From Spirosoma oryzae (lineage in GTDB: Bacteria > Bacteroidota > Bacteroidia > Cytophagales > Spirosomataceae), in the NCBI RefSeq assembly GCF_003002825.1, contig NZ_PVTE01000030.1, positions 1 through 64,000 of the forward strand: a DNA stretch of 64,000 bases, read 5' to 3'. The position numbers and the translations under genes are program-made. This document shows, in pieces, positions 9,024 to 17,269 of the stretch. Numbering within the stretch: position 1 is the stretch's first letter; each line of letters starts with the position of its first letter. The notes beneath the pieces were generated by a model. It saw nothing but the letters and a program-made list of their open reading frames with translations, was not told the origin of the DNA and did no database searches.

Positions 9024-9956
9024 CTGCGTAAGTGAACGGAAAATGCCTTCCAGTGAATTTTCCTGCTGCCGGAGCCCGACCAGCGTCAGGTTCTGATCGG
9101 CAGCCAGCCGGAACACCGCCGAGCGCAGATCGGTACCGGCGGATGCTGTCAGGCGATACTGCCCGTTGCCCAACGTGTCGACCGCCAACACGTCGGGTAG
9201 CCGCAGTACGTCAGGGTCGGGAAGCGCCTGCTCAAACTCGGCGACGACGACAACCGACATATCTCCGCTACCGGTAGTCGCCCGTAACTGATTCAGTGGA
9301 CTATCGGCTACGATCCGCCCCCGGTTGATGATGACGACCCGGTCGCAGAGCGCTTCGACTTCCTGCATGATGTGGGTCGAGAAAAGCACGGTTTTATCGC
9401 GCCCGGCTTCGCGGATGACCTGCCGAATTTCGGTCAGCTGATTCGGATCGAGACCGGTCGTCGGTTCGTCCAGAATCAGTACGGGTGGGTTATGCAGCAT
9501 GGCCTGCGCCAGTCCGACGCGTTGCCGATACCCTTTCGACAGTTGACCGATGCGTTTGTGCTGCTCGCGTCCCAGCCCCACCCGGTCGATGATATCGCGG
9601 ATTTGATGGCTTAGCGCACCACCCGACAGGCCGTGCAGCGATCCGGCAAAGCGGAGGTATTCGTTCACGTACAGGTCGAGATACAGGGGGTTGTGTTCCG
9701 GCAGGTACCCGACGCTCCGGCGAACGTCCATCGATTGCGCACGAACGTCGAAGCCGTTGACTTCGATGGTGCCGGTTGTGGGGGAAAGGTAACCCGTGGC
9801 GATCTTCATCGTTGTCGATTTGCCGGCCCCGTTCGGCCCCAGAAAGCCAACGATTTCGCCGGGCTGGGCTGCAAACGAAATGGCGTCGACGGCCCGCTGC
9901 GGCTGCCGCCCGGCCTGTACATACTCTTTGCTCAGGTCCAGAACCCGGATTGACAT
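9021..9956 (-). CDS. gldA: ABC transporter ATP-binding protein, GldA-like
   Basis: A 311-residue cytoplasmic ATPase. It has Walker A GPNGAGKST, signature LSKGYRQRVGLAQAM, Walker B VLILDEPTTGLDP and the switch FSTHIMQE, followed by a family-specific C-terminal domain. In Flavobacterium johnsoniae GldA works with GldF and GldG in gliding; no such permease genes lie next to this one, so the partner is unknown. I chose the ATG at 9956 (MSIRVLDLSKEY) over an upstream TTG because the core ABC fold starts there. The assignment to GldA rather than a generic ABC-2 type ATPase is likely but not certain. Confidence 0.8.
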   Translation of the reverse strand: MSIRVLDLSKEYVQAGRQPQRAVDAISFAAQPGEIVGFLGPNGAGKSTTMKIATGYLSPTTGTIEVNGFDVRAQSMDVRRSVGYLPEHNPLYLDLYVNEYLRFAGSLHGLSGGALSHQIRDIIDRVGLGREQHKRIGQLSKGYRQRVGLAQAMLHNPPVLILDEPTTGLDPNQLTEIRQVIREAGRDKTVLFSTHIMQEVEALCDRVVIINRGRIVADSPLNQLRATTGSGDMSVVVVAEFEQALPDPDVLRLPDVLAVDTLGNGQYRLTASAGTDLRSAVFRLAADQNLTLVGLRQQENSLEGIFRSLTQ

Positions 9957-10054
9957 ACGATGTGCTTTTAGTATTACAACGTACAAAAAACCGGAAAGTA
10001 TCTCTATTTTTAGCGGTTTAAGATGAAATAAGCCGGTTTCGGCCCAGTATCTAT

Positions 10055-11719
10055 ATGTCTCTTTTTCGAAAAAAAACCGTTTCCCAAATACTGATAGACG
10101 CTAACAAGAGCGACGCGGGCGACATGGTCAAAACGCTCGGCGTCCGCGACCTGACCTCGTTCGGGATTGCCGCTATCATCGGAGCCGGGATTTTCAGTAC
10201 CATCGGACTGGCCAGCTACAACGGAGGACCGGCGGTGTCGCTGCTGTTTGTCTTCACCGCCATTGCCTGTGTGTTCACTGCCCTGAGTTACGCCCAGTTT
10301 GCCAGTACCGTGCCGGTCAGCGGTAGTGCCTACACCTATGCGTACGTGGCCTTCGGGGAGATTTTTGCCTGGGTGATCGGTTGGGCGCTCATCCTCGAAT
10401 ACGCGGTCAGCAACATGGTCGTGGCCATTTCCTGGTCGGAGTATTTCACATCGATGCTGGCGGGTTTCGGTATCCTATTTCCCAAATATTTCGCCATCGA
10501 CTACGGCTCAGCCGCTCGCGCCTACGAGCAGGTACAGCAGCTAACGCAGGCCGGTAGGCCGTTGACAACACTGCCCGACAACACGCGCGTCCTGGCCGAT
10601 GCTTATACCGCTGCCCCATCGGTTGGCGGATTGAAGCTGATTGCGAACCTGCCTGCCGGGGCTGTTACGGTGCTGATTACGGCGCTGGTCTACATCGGCA
10701 TCAAAGAGTCGAGAACGGCCAGTAACATTCTGGTGATTCTGAAGTTAGCCGTGATTGGCCTGGTGATCGCCGTGGGGGCCTTTTACGTCAAACCCGCTAA
10801 CTGGTCGCCGTTCGCGCCGAACGGTATTTCGGGCGTACTAAGTGGGGTGGCTTCCGTGTTTTTCGCCTTCATCGGCTTCGATTCGATTTCGACCACGGCC
10901 GAAGAATGTAAAAATCCCCAGCGTGATCTGCCCCGCGCCATGCTGTACTGTCTCGGCATCTGTACGGTGCTGTACGTGCTGATTACGCTGGTGCTGACGG
11001 GTATGGTGAATTACAAAGAGCTTGGCGTCAGCGATCCGCTGGCGTACGTGTTCCAGAAAGTACAACTTGACTTTGTAGCGGGTGTTATTTCGGTTAGCGC
11101 CGTGGTTGCCATTACCAGTGCCTTGCTTGTGTATCAACTGGGGCAGCCACGCATCTGGATGACGATGAGCCGTGACGGACTACTCTGGAAACGCTTCGCA
11201 ACGATTCACCCGAAATTCAAAACACCGTCGTTCGCGACGATCATCACCGGTATTCTGGTCGCGGTGCCGTCGATGTTTATGGACCTGAAATTCTTCGTCG
11301 ACCTGACCAGTGTCGGAACGTTCTTCGCGTTCATCCTGGTCTGCGCGGGCATCCTGTTTCTCGACGCGAAAGGGCTATCCCGCCAGTCGAAATTCAAAGT
11401 GCCATACGTCAACGGAAAATACATTATCGGCCTGGTGCTGCTAATCGTGTTGACCGAGTCGTTGCTGAACAGCCATCATCTGTTGGAAACACTGGAAGCA
11501 AAGCCACTACTAGGCGTATTCTGGATCGCATGGGCCGTGCTGGCCGTACTGGGCTATCAGCGTAATTTCTCACTGCTCCCTGTTATCGGCATCCTGACAA
11601 ACCTGTACCTGATGACCGAGCTGGGCGCGAGCAACTGGCTGATTTTCGTCATCTGGCTGGTTATCGGTCTAGGCATCTACTTCTCCTACGGCTTCCGACA
11701 TAGCAAACTGGCACAATAA
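10055..11719 (+). CDS. Amino acid permease (APC superfamily)
   Basis: Inner-membrane cationic/neutral amino acid transporter of 554 residues. It shows the APC start GIAAIIGAGIFSTIGLASYNGGPA, then GFDSISTTAEE in the middle and about twelve hydrophobic segments. An insert at residues 145-190 between early membrane segments is typical of CAT-type permeases in Bacteroidota. Substrate cannot be told from sequence. It is divergent from the gldA-like gene, about 100 bp apart. Confidence 0.9.
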   Translation: MSLFRKKTVSQILIDANKSDAGDMVKTLGVRDLTSFGIAAIIGAGIFSTIGLASYNGGPAVSLLFVFTAIACVFTALSYAQFASTVPVSGSAYTYAYVAFGEIFAWVIGWALILEYAVSNMVVAISWSEYFTSMLAGFGILFPKYFAIDYGSAARAYEQVQQLTQAGRPLTTLPDNTRVLADAYTAAPSVGGLKLIANLPAGAVTVLITALVYIGIKESRTASNILVILKLAVIGLVIAVGAFYVKPANWSPFAPNGISGVLSGVASVFFAFIGFDSISTTAEECKNPQRDLPRAMLYCLGICTVLYVLITLVLTGMVNYKELGVSDPLAYVFQKVQLDFVAGVISVSAVVAITSALLVYQLGQPRIWMTMSRDGLLWKRFATIHPKFKTPSFATIITGILVAVPSMFMDLKFFVDLTSVGTFFAFILVCAGILFLDAKGLSRQSKFKVPYVNGKYIIGLVLLIVLTESLLNSHHLLETLEAKPLLGVFWIAWAVLAVLGYQRNFSLLPVIGILTNLYLMTELGASNWLIFVIWLVIGLGIYFSYGFRHSKLAQ

Positions 11720-11765
11720 GAGCCATTTCTGTGTAAATTGACTTGTCGCAAATGCATTGACTACT

Positions 11766-11990
11766 ATGGAAGCCGCAGACTACACCGCACGTTCACTCTT
11801 TGTCGTGTACAAACAGTTGCCAGAAGATGCACAGAAGGCATTCAAAGCACTTATTGACAACGACAAAGAAAATGGGTATACGAATAGCGAATGGGTAGCT
11901 TTCTCAAGCCCGTCGCTAGCTGAACTCTGGGACGCTCCTGAGGAAGACTACTGGGACGAATTGTACGCTAAACAACACGCCAATGGCTGA
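11766..11990 (+). CDS. Putative antitoxin of a MazF-type pair
   Basis: Small 74-residue protein with an acidic tail (DAPEEDYWDELY), a common feature of the toxin-neutralising end of type II antitoxins. It overlaps the following PemK/MazF-like gene by 8 bp, which suggests translational coupling and is the main ground for the call. I use the ATG at 11766 rather than a TTG three codons upstream. No DNA-binding domain is obvious. Confidence 0.6.
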   Translation: MEAADYTARSLFVVYKQLPEDAQKAFKALIDNDKENGYTNSEWVAFSSPSLAELWDAPEEDYWDELYAKQHANG

Positions 11991-12336
11991 CTACGCGTAT
12001 GCTCAGGGTGATATTGTTTGGGCATACTATCCGCTTACGGACAAAATAGATAAGCACAAAAAGCGGCCTGTGTTAATTATCAGCAACAAGACATCAAATG
12101 ACCTGGATAACGATTATATAGTATTGCCTATTACGAGAGCAATCCGCAGCGAGCCATTCTCGGTGTTGATCGACCCAGCCAGTGTGAAGGGCAATCTGCC
12201 TGTTGCTAGTGAAGTACGATGTAACAAACCGTTCACAGTTCGGCAATCGCTACTGTTGGAAAAAATTGGGGAACTAGCTACCGAAAAAGTACAAGTGGCC
12301 AGCGCGTATATGTGCCAATCAATTCGTGTCAATTAA
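11983..12336 (+). CDS. PemK/MazF-family toxin
   Basis: 117 residues with the family hallmarks GDIVWAYYPLTD, KKRPVLIISN and IVLPITRAI, followed by a strand with RCNKPFTVRQS. Family members are endoribonucleases that cut mRNA, held in check by the upstream antitoxin. It starts inside the last codons of that gene. The family is clear; toxic activity is inferred. Confidence 0.85.
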   Translation: MADYAYAQGDIVWAYYPLTDKIDKHKKRPVLIISNKTSNDLDNDYIVLPITRAIRSEPFSVLIDPASVKGNLPVASEVRCNKPFTVRQSLLLEKIGELATEKVQVASAYMCQSIRVN

Positions 12337-12352
12337 TTAATTCTGGCTGGCC

Positions 12353-13078
12353 TTACTTCCCAAAGAATAGAATGTGCTGCTGCGGTAGCCGTTTGTCAGT
12401 GTTGAGCAGGCGCAAGCCGACAGCTTTCAGTTCTTTCGATGCCTGCGCGACACTCAACTTGTGCAGCGGTTTGATCGGTACGTTGGGATCTTCGGCTCTG
12501 TATTCGACCAAGGCAACCCGGCCCCCCGGTTTCAGGGCGTTGGCAATGTGCTGCATCATCTCGCGGGGGTACGAAAATTCGTGATACGCGTCGATCATGA
12601 TGGCCAGATCGATACTGTTGGCGGGTAATTTGGGATCGCTTTCCGTACCCAGGATTGGCTGCACGTTGGAAGCCTTGCGCTTAGCTCGTCCCTCGTTCAG
12701 ATAATCGATCATTTCGGGCTGAATATCGACGGCCAACACCTTACCCTGTGGTACCTTGGGTGCCATCAGAAACGTAAAAAAGCCCGTTCCGGCACCGATG
12801 TCGGCGACGACGTCGGTTGGTTTCAGTGCCAGTGCCTTCAGCAGCAAGTCTGTTCGTTCTTCCTGTTCGCGTTCGGGCCGTTCGAGCCACGACGCGCCAA
12901 GGTGCCCCATCACCTGCGCAATCTCCCGCCCTTTATATACTTTACCCGTGCCGTCCCGGCTCGCATCCTGGTATTGATAAACCGTGTCGGCGCGGGTTTC
13001 TGTTGCCGATTGTTGCTGCGAAGAACCCCGCCCGCAGGCCATCAGGGTGATAACGACGAGAATCAAAAGCCGATGCAT
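12353..13078 (-). CDS. SAM-dependent methyltransferase-like lipoprotein
   Basis: 241 residues with a class I methyltransferase core: VADIGAGTGFFTF (SAM-binding glycine loop), KVLAVDIQPEMIDYL and DLAIMIDAYHEF. In front is a lipoprotein signal peptide, MHRLLILVVITLMAC with a LMAC lipobox. An upstream ATG at 13111 would add eleven residues, but the second Met gives the better signal. Such exported methyltransferase folds are odd because SAM is a cytoplasmic cofactor. The gene is convergent with the toxin gene, 16 bp away. Confidence 0.85.
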   Translation of the reverse strand: MHRLLILVVITLMACGRGSSQQQSATETRADTVYQYQDASRDGTGKVYKGREIAQVMGHLGASWLERPEREQEERTDLLLKALALKPTDVVADIGAGTGFFTFLMAPKVPQGKVLAVDIQPEMIDYLNEGRAKRKASNVQPILGTESDPKLPANSIDLAIMIDAYHEFSYPREMMQHIANALKPGGRVALVEYRAEDPNVPIKPLHKLSVAQASKELKAVGLRLLNTDKRLPQQHILFFGK

Positions 13079-13155
13079 AGAACGTTGAGATGCGTATGGT
13101 GGATAAACCATCGGTTTAGCGAAACGGTTGTCCTGAAAACCAATCCCCTACACGT

Positions 13156-13554
13156 ATGAATTTTATACTCCATCTTTTGCTGGATGCCGCCGTAATTTTC
13201 GGGCTGGCGTACATTATGCCACAAGTCGACGTGAAAAGCTTTGGCACAGCACTGCTCATCGCCTTCCTACTGGCCGTCCTTAATTTTTTCGTTGGCTGGA
13301 TTATTCGTTTCCCCCTGAACCTTGTCACCTTCTTCCTGCTGACGGGGCTCGTCCGACTGGTTGTAACGGCCATCATGCTTAAGCTGATCGACAGCTTTAT
13401 GGATAGCTTTACCATCGTCGGGTTCTGGCCTGCGCTGGTCATTGCGCTGGCGGTCGCGGTAGCGGGCATGCTGATCGACCGGTCGGCTCCTTCGAAAGAG
13501 ATGGTCGAGTCGGGCTACGTGGTGGCGCAGTACGTAGGACTCCGATTTGCGTAG
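13156..13554 (+). CDS. Phage holin family 4-type membrane protein
   Basis: 132 residues with four hydrophobic segments and the pattern of the PF04020 group (FGLAYIMPQVDVKSFGTALL, AVLNFFVGWIIRFPLNLVTF). Despite the name these are chromosomal inner-membrane proteins of unknown function in most bacteria. No phage genes are nearby. It is divergent from the methyltransferase-like gene. Confidence 0.8.
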   Translation: MNFILHLLLDAAVIFGLAYIMPQVDVKSFGTALLIAFLLAVLNFFVGWIIRFPLNLVTFFLLTGLVRLVVTAIMLKLIDSFMDSFTIVGFWPALVIALAVAVAGMLIDRSAPSKEMVESGYVVAQYVGLRFA

Positions 13555-13598
13555 CTCTAAAAGGGTTCAAAAATCGTTTAGGGCTGTCTTGTAACAAT

Positions 13599-13634
13599 AA
13601 AAAATCCCCCAATCGAAATGGCTGGGGGATTTTT
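13599..13634. terminator. Bidirectional Rho-independent terminator
   Basis: A-run plus tccccca stem, short loop, tggggga plus T-run. It sits between the convergent holin-like and metallopeptidase genes and can serve both strands. Confidence 0.9.
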
Positions 13635-13659
13635 GTGTCTGATCGTGTTAGCTATGCGA

Positions 13660-14346
13660 CTAATCGCTACGACGACCACCAGAGAGCAGGCTGGCGTAGT
13701 AGAGCAACGTAGCCAATGAGCCGAGAGCCGCTACGACGTAGGTCATGGCAGCCCACCAAAGTGCATCCTTCGCAAAGCCATATTCGCGTTCCGTTACCAC
13801 GTTGTGGCTTTGAATCCAGGCCAGTGCCCGGCGGCTGGCGTCGAACTCTACTGGTAGGGTGATAAAGCTAAAAAGCGTTGTCAGGGCAAATAGGCCAACA
13901 CCAATGGCCAGTGGAATGGGCGTCGTGTTAAGCAGGAAGATCCCTGCCAGGATAATCCATTGCATGTACTGTGAGGCCACCGACAGGGCCGGTACCAGCG
14001 CCGAGCGCAGCTTCAGTGGCGCGTAGGCTTTCTGGTGCTGCACAGCGTGCCCGCACTCGTGGGCCGCGACAGCCGCTGCGGCAACACTTCGGCCGTAATA
14101 GACATCGCTGCTTAGGTTGACCGTTTTGTCCTGTGGGTTGTAATGGTCAGTCAGCATGCCCTCCGTCGATAGCACGCGCACGTCGTAAATGCCATTTTCG
14201 TTCAGCATATGCTGCGCGACCTCTGCACCGCTGAGACCATTGCTCAGCGCAATCTGGGAATATTCGTTGAACTTACTTTTCAGTCGCCAGCTAACAAACG
14301 CGCTGACACCGAAAATAAGAATCATCAGAAGCCAGGGGGAAATCAT
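13660..14346 (-). CDS. Zinc metallopeptidase, YugP family
   Basis: Membrane-bound peptidase of 228 residues with an N-terminal membrane segment, the zinc site HECGH in AAVAAHECGHAVQHQ, two or three later membrane segments and LPVEFDASRRA. This matches the PF04298 (YugP/neutral zinc metallopeptidase 2) group. Substrate unknown. The only in-frame early ATG is at 14346. Confidence 0.9.
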   Translation of the reverse strand: MISPWLLMILIFGVSAFVSWRLKSKFNEYSQIALSNGLSGAEVAQHMLNENGIYDVRVLSTEGMLTDHYNPQDKTVNLSSDVYYGRSVAAAAVAAHECGHAVQHQKAYAPLKLRSALVPALSVASQYMQWIILAGIFLLNTTPIPLAIGVGLFALTTLFSFITLPVEFDASRRALAWIQSHNVVTEREYGFAKDALWWAAMTYVVAALGSLATLLYYASLLSGGRRSD

Positions 14347-14472
14347 AGGGGTTTAATCGAGTTTTAATGATGCGAACTTGCATTGTCTTCTCTAACTAAA
14401 CAAGAAAAAGAGCCAAAGTGTCCCAAAGAGGTTACCGTTTATCCAGCAGCGCACCCATTCGACACGCATGAA

Positions 14473-14506
14473 AAAGCCCGCTTCCTTTTGGTTAGAAGCG
14501 GGCTTT
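14473..14506. terminator. Terminator after the DUF2147 gene
   Basis: Perfect 12-bp stem aaagcccgcttc / gaagcgggcttt with a 10-nt loop, 17 bp downstream of the minus-strand DUF2147 stop and followed on that strand by further T residues. Confidence 0.85.
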
Positions 14507-14522
14507 CAGTGAGGAAACGGGC

Positions 14523-14942
14523 CTATACCGCCCGCGTCATAACAAATCGTTTATGCAAAAATTTGATGCCCTTATAGATCGTGACGGTCAGTGCCTGCGG
14601 ATTACTCATCGTTAATTCAACGTCCAGATGCGTACCGGTTTTGGGATGTATCAATTCGCCTTCCGACCAGTTTTGTCCGTCGAAAGCGAGGTTACTGATC
14701 AGAATTTTGTCTTTTGCGAGTCCGTAATTTTTCTGTCCGGCATGATCGACTTCGGCCACGCGGGCAAAATAGCGATCACCAATCCGAAACACGTCTACGC
14801 TTGACCCCTTCGTCGGAAACAGCCACCGCCCGAGAATCCGGTCACCGGTACGGTCGATAGACGATCGGCCACTGATGGGGACGGCAAGCAGTACTAAAAG
14901 CAACGTCAGCTGAACCAGGCGGATGTTAATGAGCAATAGCAT
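14523..14942 (-). CDS. DUF2147-like exported protein
   Basis: 139 residues starting with a hydrophobic signal region (LVQLTLLLVLLAVPISG). The mature part has GRWLFPTKGSSVDVFRIGD, the conserved segment ILISNLAFDGQNWSEGELI and HPKTGTHLDVELTM, which I read as DUF2147. Function unknown; family members are periplasmic or surface-exposed. It stands alone, closed by its own terminator. Confidence 0.75.
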   Translation of the reverse strand: MLLLINIRLVQLTLLLVLLAVPISGRSSIDRTGDRILGRWLFPTKGSSVDVFRIGDRYFARVAEVDHAGQKNYGLAKDKILISNLAFDGQNWSEGELIHPKTGTHLDVELTMSNPQALTVTIYKGIKFLHKRFVMTRAV

Positions 14943-15128
14943 AGGTCAGAAGTAATGTTGTTTGGTTCGCAACGAGTCGATGAACTGACTGATATTGCGT
15001 ATGTCGACACAGTAAATCTAACGATTGTGCGGCTTAATTCTATCTTTCGAATAGATTAAAAACGGACGCATTATCAGCAGCTTCTCTAAAACTAACCGTC
15101 CGCCTTGTGAACTGTTTACCGACGGTGG

Positions 15129-15608
15129 CTAAAAACTTTCTTTGATTCGTGCAATCAGCGACGTTGTCGAGTAGCCCGGTACCAGCGCCACCGTTTCAAC
15201 ACGACCACCATTGTCTAGTACAAAATCAGCGCCAACGATCGAGCTAATCGAATAGTCGTCGCCTTTGACCAGAATGTCGGGCTGGACGGCTTCGATCAGG
15301 GCCAACGGGGTGGGTTCGTCGAACAGCGTAACGGCGTCGACAAACGCGAGGGCCGCCATCAGTCGGGCACGGGCGTACTCGTTCACGACCGGGCGCAGCG
15401 GGCCTTTGATTCGGCTGACCGATGCGTCGGTGTTTAACCCCAGGATCATGCGTTGCCCCAGATTCCGGGCTTTTTCGAGGTAGTCGATGTGGCCGAGGTG
15501 GACAATGTCGAAACAGCCATTTGTGAAGACAATGGACTCACCGGCGGCACGCCACGCGTTTGCCTGTTCAACAGCCTGTTCGCGGGTTACGATCTTTGAT
15601 TCAGTCAT
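15129..15608 (-). CDS. rfaE2: D-glycero-beta-D-manno-heptose 1-phosphate adenylyltransferase
   Basis: Forms ADP-heptose from heptose 1-phosphate and ATP for the lipopolysaccharide inner core. The 159-residue stand-alone nucleotidyltransferase has FTNGCFDIVHLGHIDYL (the HIGH-like site), LNTDASVSRIKG and LVKGDDYS. It corresponds to the C-terminal half of E. coli HldE; the kinase half is not in the window. It lies 18 bp downstream of the UPF0104-like gene, so both are probably co-transcribed. Confidence 0.93.
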   Translation of the reverse strand: MTESKIVTREQAVEQANAWRAAGESIVFTNGCFDIVHLGHIDYLEKARNLGQRMILGLNTDASVSRIKGPLRPVVNEYARARLMAALAFVDAVTLFDEPTPLALIEAVQPDILVKGDDYSISSIVGADFVLDNGGRVETVALVPGYSTTSLIARIKESF

Positions 15609-15626
15609 AGCAAACTTAGCCGAAGC

Positions 15627-16697
15627 TTATTTCTCCAGTCGGATAGCGTTAGGGTCGGTGAGTACGTCGTCGGTCTGGGCCATGCGGCTGCTTTGCCGGG
15701 TCAGTATATACAGAATACTGCTTATACCCAGCAGAATAATCATCAGCGTCGACACACCGTGAATAAACGTGGCCAGAATCTGCCCATCCTGACTGGTCAG
15801 TCCGTACAACAGCGCGACTTGCCCTACCAGCAGGTGAAACGAGCCAATACCGCCGGGGGTAGGGGCTGCCATGCCCAGTGTACCGACAACGAGAATCGTC
15901 AGGCCCGCCAGCGGCCCCAGGTTGGCCGTAGCCGGTAAGGCGAAGAACAGCGTGTACGACATCAGGTAGTACATCGTCCAGATCAGCAGCGTATGAAACA
16001 CAAACGCGCCCGGCCGACGGAGTTTCCGCACGCTCATCAGTCCGTCGAGCAGGCCGTTGAGGAAAGCCGCCACTTTCTGATAAACCGGGTGTTTACCCAG
16101 CGCCGTACGGTATCGGTTAAACAGGAACCAGCCCAGCAGACCTATGCCGACCAGCACCACGGCCGCCAGTAACAGCACCCCCGCTCCACTGGTACCTTTG
16201 GGTAGCTTGCCACCCAGAAACTCCATGAAGAACTGGCTGAGCCGGTCGAATTCGAGAACAAACGTTGCGCCCAGTAGGAGTACCAGCATCAGCAGATCGA
16301 ACAACCGCTCAGCCACGACGGTCCCAAAGCTAACGTTCACCGGCACAGGCTCACCCGTACGGCTAGTCAGTCGGTACAGGGTGCCGCAACGGGCTACTTC
16401 ACCGGCGCGGGGCAGGGCCAGGTTTGCCAGATAACCCGTCAGCACGCTGGCGGTAGCGTCGAGCGAAGAAGGCGTCTTGGCCACAACCGGTTCCAGCAGG
16501 GTGCGCCAGCGTTCGGCGCGGCTCCAGTGGGCGACAATGGTTAGTACGGCCGAGACCAGCACCCAGCGGTAATCGGCTGCTTTGATCTTGCTCCACAAGT
16601 CAGCCGCGTCGATGTGACTTTGCTGAAAGGTGAACCACAACAGCCCGCCCGCGATAGCCAGCGACAGTGCGTATTTGACAATATTTTTCAGATTCAT
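15627..16697 (-). CDS. Lysylphosphatidylglycerol synthase-type membrane protein (UPF0104)
   Basis: 356 residues with about eight hydrophobic segments, matching the PF03706 membrane-domain family: WSRAERWRTLL, TGYLANLALPRAGEVARC, VAERLFDLLML and APTPGGIGSFH. Only the membrane part is present; there is no tRNA-dependent aminoacyl transferase domain, so lysine transfer should not be assumed. Family members act as lipid flippases or transporters in several bacteria. Upstream of rfaE2 in one likely operon. Confidence 0.88.
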   Translation of the reverse strand: MNLKNIVKYALSLAIAGGLLWFTFQQSHIDAADLWSKIKAADYRWVLVSAVLTIVAHWSRAERWRTLLEPVVAKTPSSLDATASVLTGYLANLALPRAGEVARCGTLYRLTSRTGEPVPVNVSFGTVVAERLFDLLMLVLLLGATFVLEFDRLSQFFMEFLGGKLPKGTSGAGVLLLAAVVLVGIGLLGWFLFNRYRTALGKHPVYQKVAAFLNGLLDGLMSVRKLRRPGAFVFHTLLIWTMYYLMSYTLFFALPATANLGPLAGLTILVVGTLGMAAPTPGGIGSFHLLVGQVALLYGLTSQDGQILATFIHGVSTLMIILLGISSILYILTRQSSRMAQTDDVLTDPNAIRLEK

Positions 16698-16722
16698 AAA
16701 CCAGGGAAGTGGGTGTAAAGAA

Positions 16723-16760
16723 AAACGGTTGGTAACCTTCTACGTTGGTACCAACCGTTT
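16723..16760 (-). terminator. Terminator after panD
   Basis: Perfect 12-bp stem aaacggttggta / taccaaccgttt, loop 14 nt, followed on the minus strand by TTTTTCTTT. It lies 4 bp after the panD stop and separates panD from the UPF0104-like gene. Confidence 0.92.
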
Positions 16761-16764
16761 GCGG

Positions 16765-17118
16765 CTATCCGTTTACCAGCCGGTTGTTCTCGTCGGGGAA
16801 AACAACGATCGGTTTGTGCGTGCGGGCTTCCTCGCCGGAAAGCATCGTGTAGGCGATGATGATGATAATGTCGCCAACCTGCGCCCGGCGGGCTGCAGCC
16901 CCGTTGAGGCAGATGATTCCCGACCCGCGTTCGCCTTTGATGACGTAGGTGATGAGCCGTTCCCCGTTGTTGTTGTTGACGATGTGAACCTGCTCATTTT
17001 CAAGCAATCCGGCGGCATCCATGAGGTCTTCATCAATGGTGATACTACCGACGTAATTAAGCTCCGCCTGCGTGACGCGCACCCGGTGAAGCTTGGACTT
17101 TAGCATGGTGAGAAACAT
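16765..17118 (-). CDS. panD: Aspartate 1-decarboxylase
   Basis: Makes beta-alanine from aspartate for pantothenate and coenzyme A. The 117-residue proenzyme cuts itself at Gly24-Ser25 (NYVGSITID) to form the pyruvoyl cofactor. [27 protein letters not shown] and [12 protein letters not shown] are all family motifs. The start at 17118 (MFLTMLKSK) lines up with the known E. coli N-terminus. Flanked by terminators on its 3' side, so likely its own unit. Confidence 0.97.
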   Translation of the reverse strand: MFLTMLKSKLHRVRVTQAELNYVGSITIDEDLMDAAGLLENEQVHIVNNNNGERLITYVIKGERGSGIICLNGAAARRAQVGDIIIIIAYTMLSGEEARTHKPIVVFPDENNRLVNG

Positions 17119-17181
17119 AATTCAGCGTAAGAAATCGTTGAGTGACCCTTCAGCGACGCGGCAAAGGTACAGGGAATTCAT

Positions 17182-17258
17182 AAAACGGCGGCTGCGAAAA
17201 GCAATAACCACCTTCGTCGCCGACTTAGGTAGGTAGTGCCGTTCGCAGCCGCCCGTTT
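17182..17258 (-). terminator. Long hairpin after the MoeB-like gene
   Basis: Arms aaaacggcggctgcgaa (17182-17198) and ttcgcagccgcccgttt (17242-17258) pair almost fully across a 43-nt loop, 11 bp past the minus-strand stop. Probably a transcription terminator; the large loop is unusual. Confidence 0.6.
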
Positions 17259-17269
17259 CGTACCGTTGG

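Noticed and set aside
13156-13554. Prophage remnant suggested by the holin-like name
   Set aside because: The family is a general membrane protein and no other phage gene is near.
14383-14577. 64-codon plus-strand ORF
   Set aside because: Spans a terminator hairpin and runs antisense into the DUF2147-like gene; no domain.
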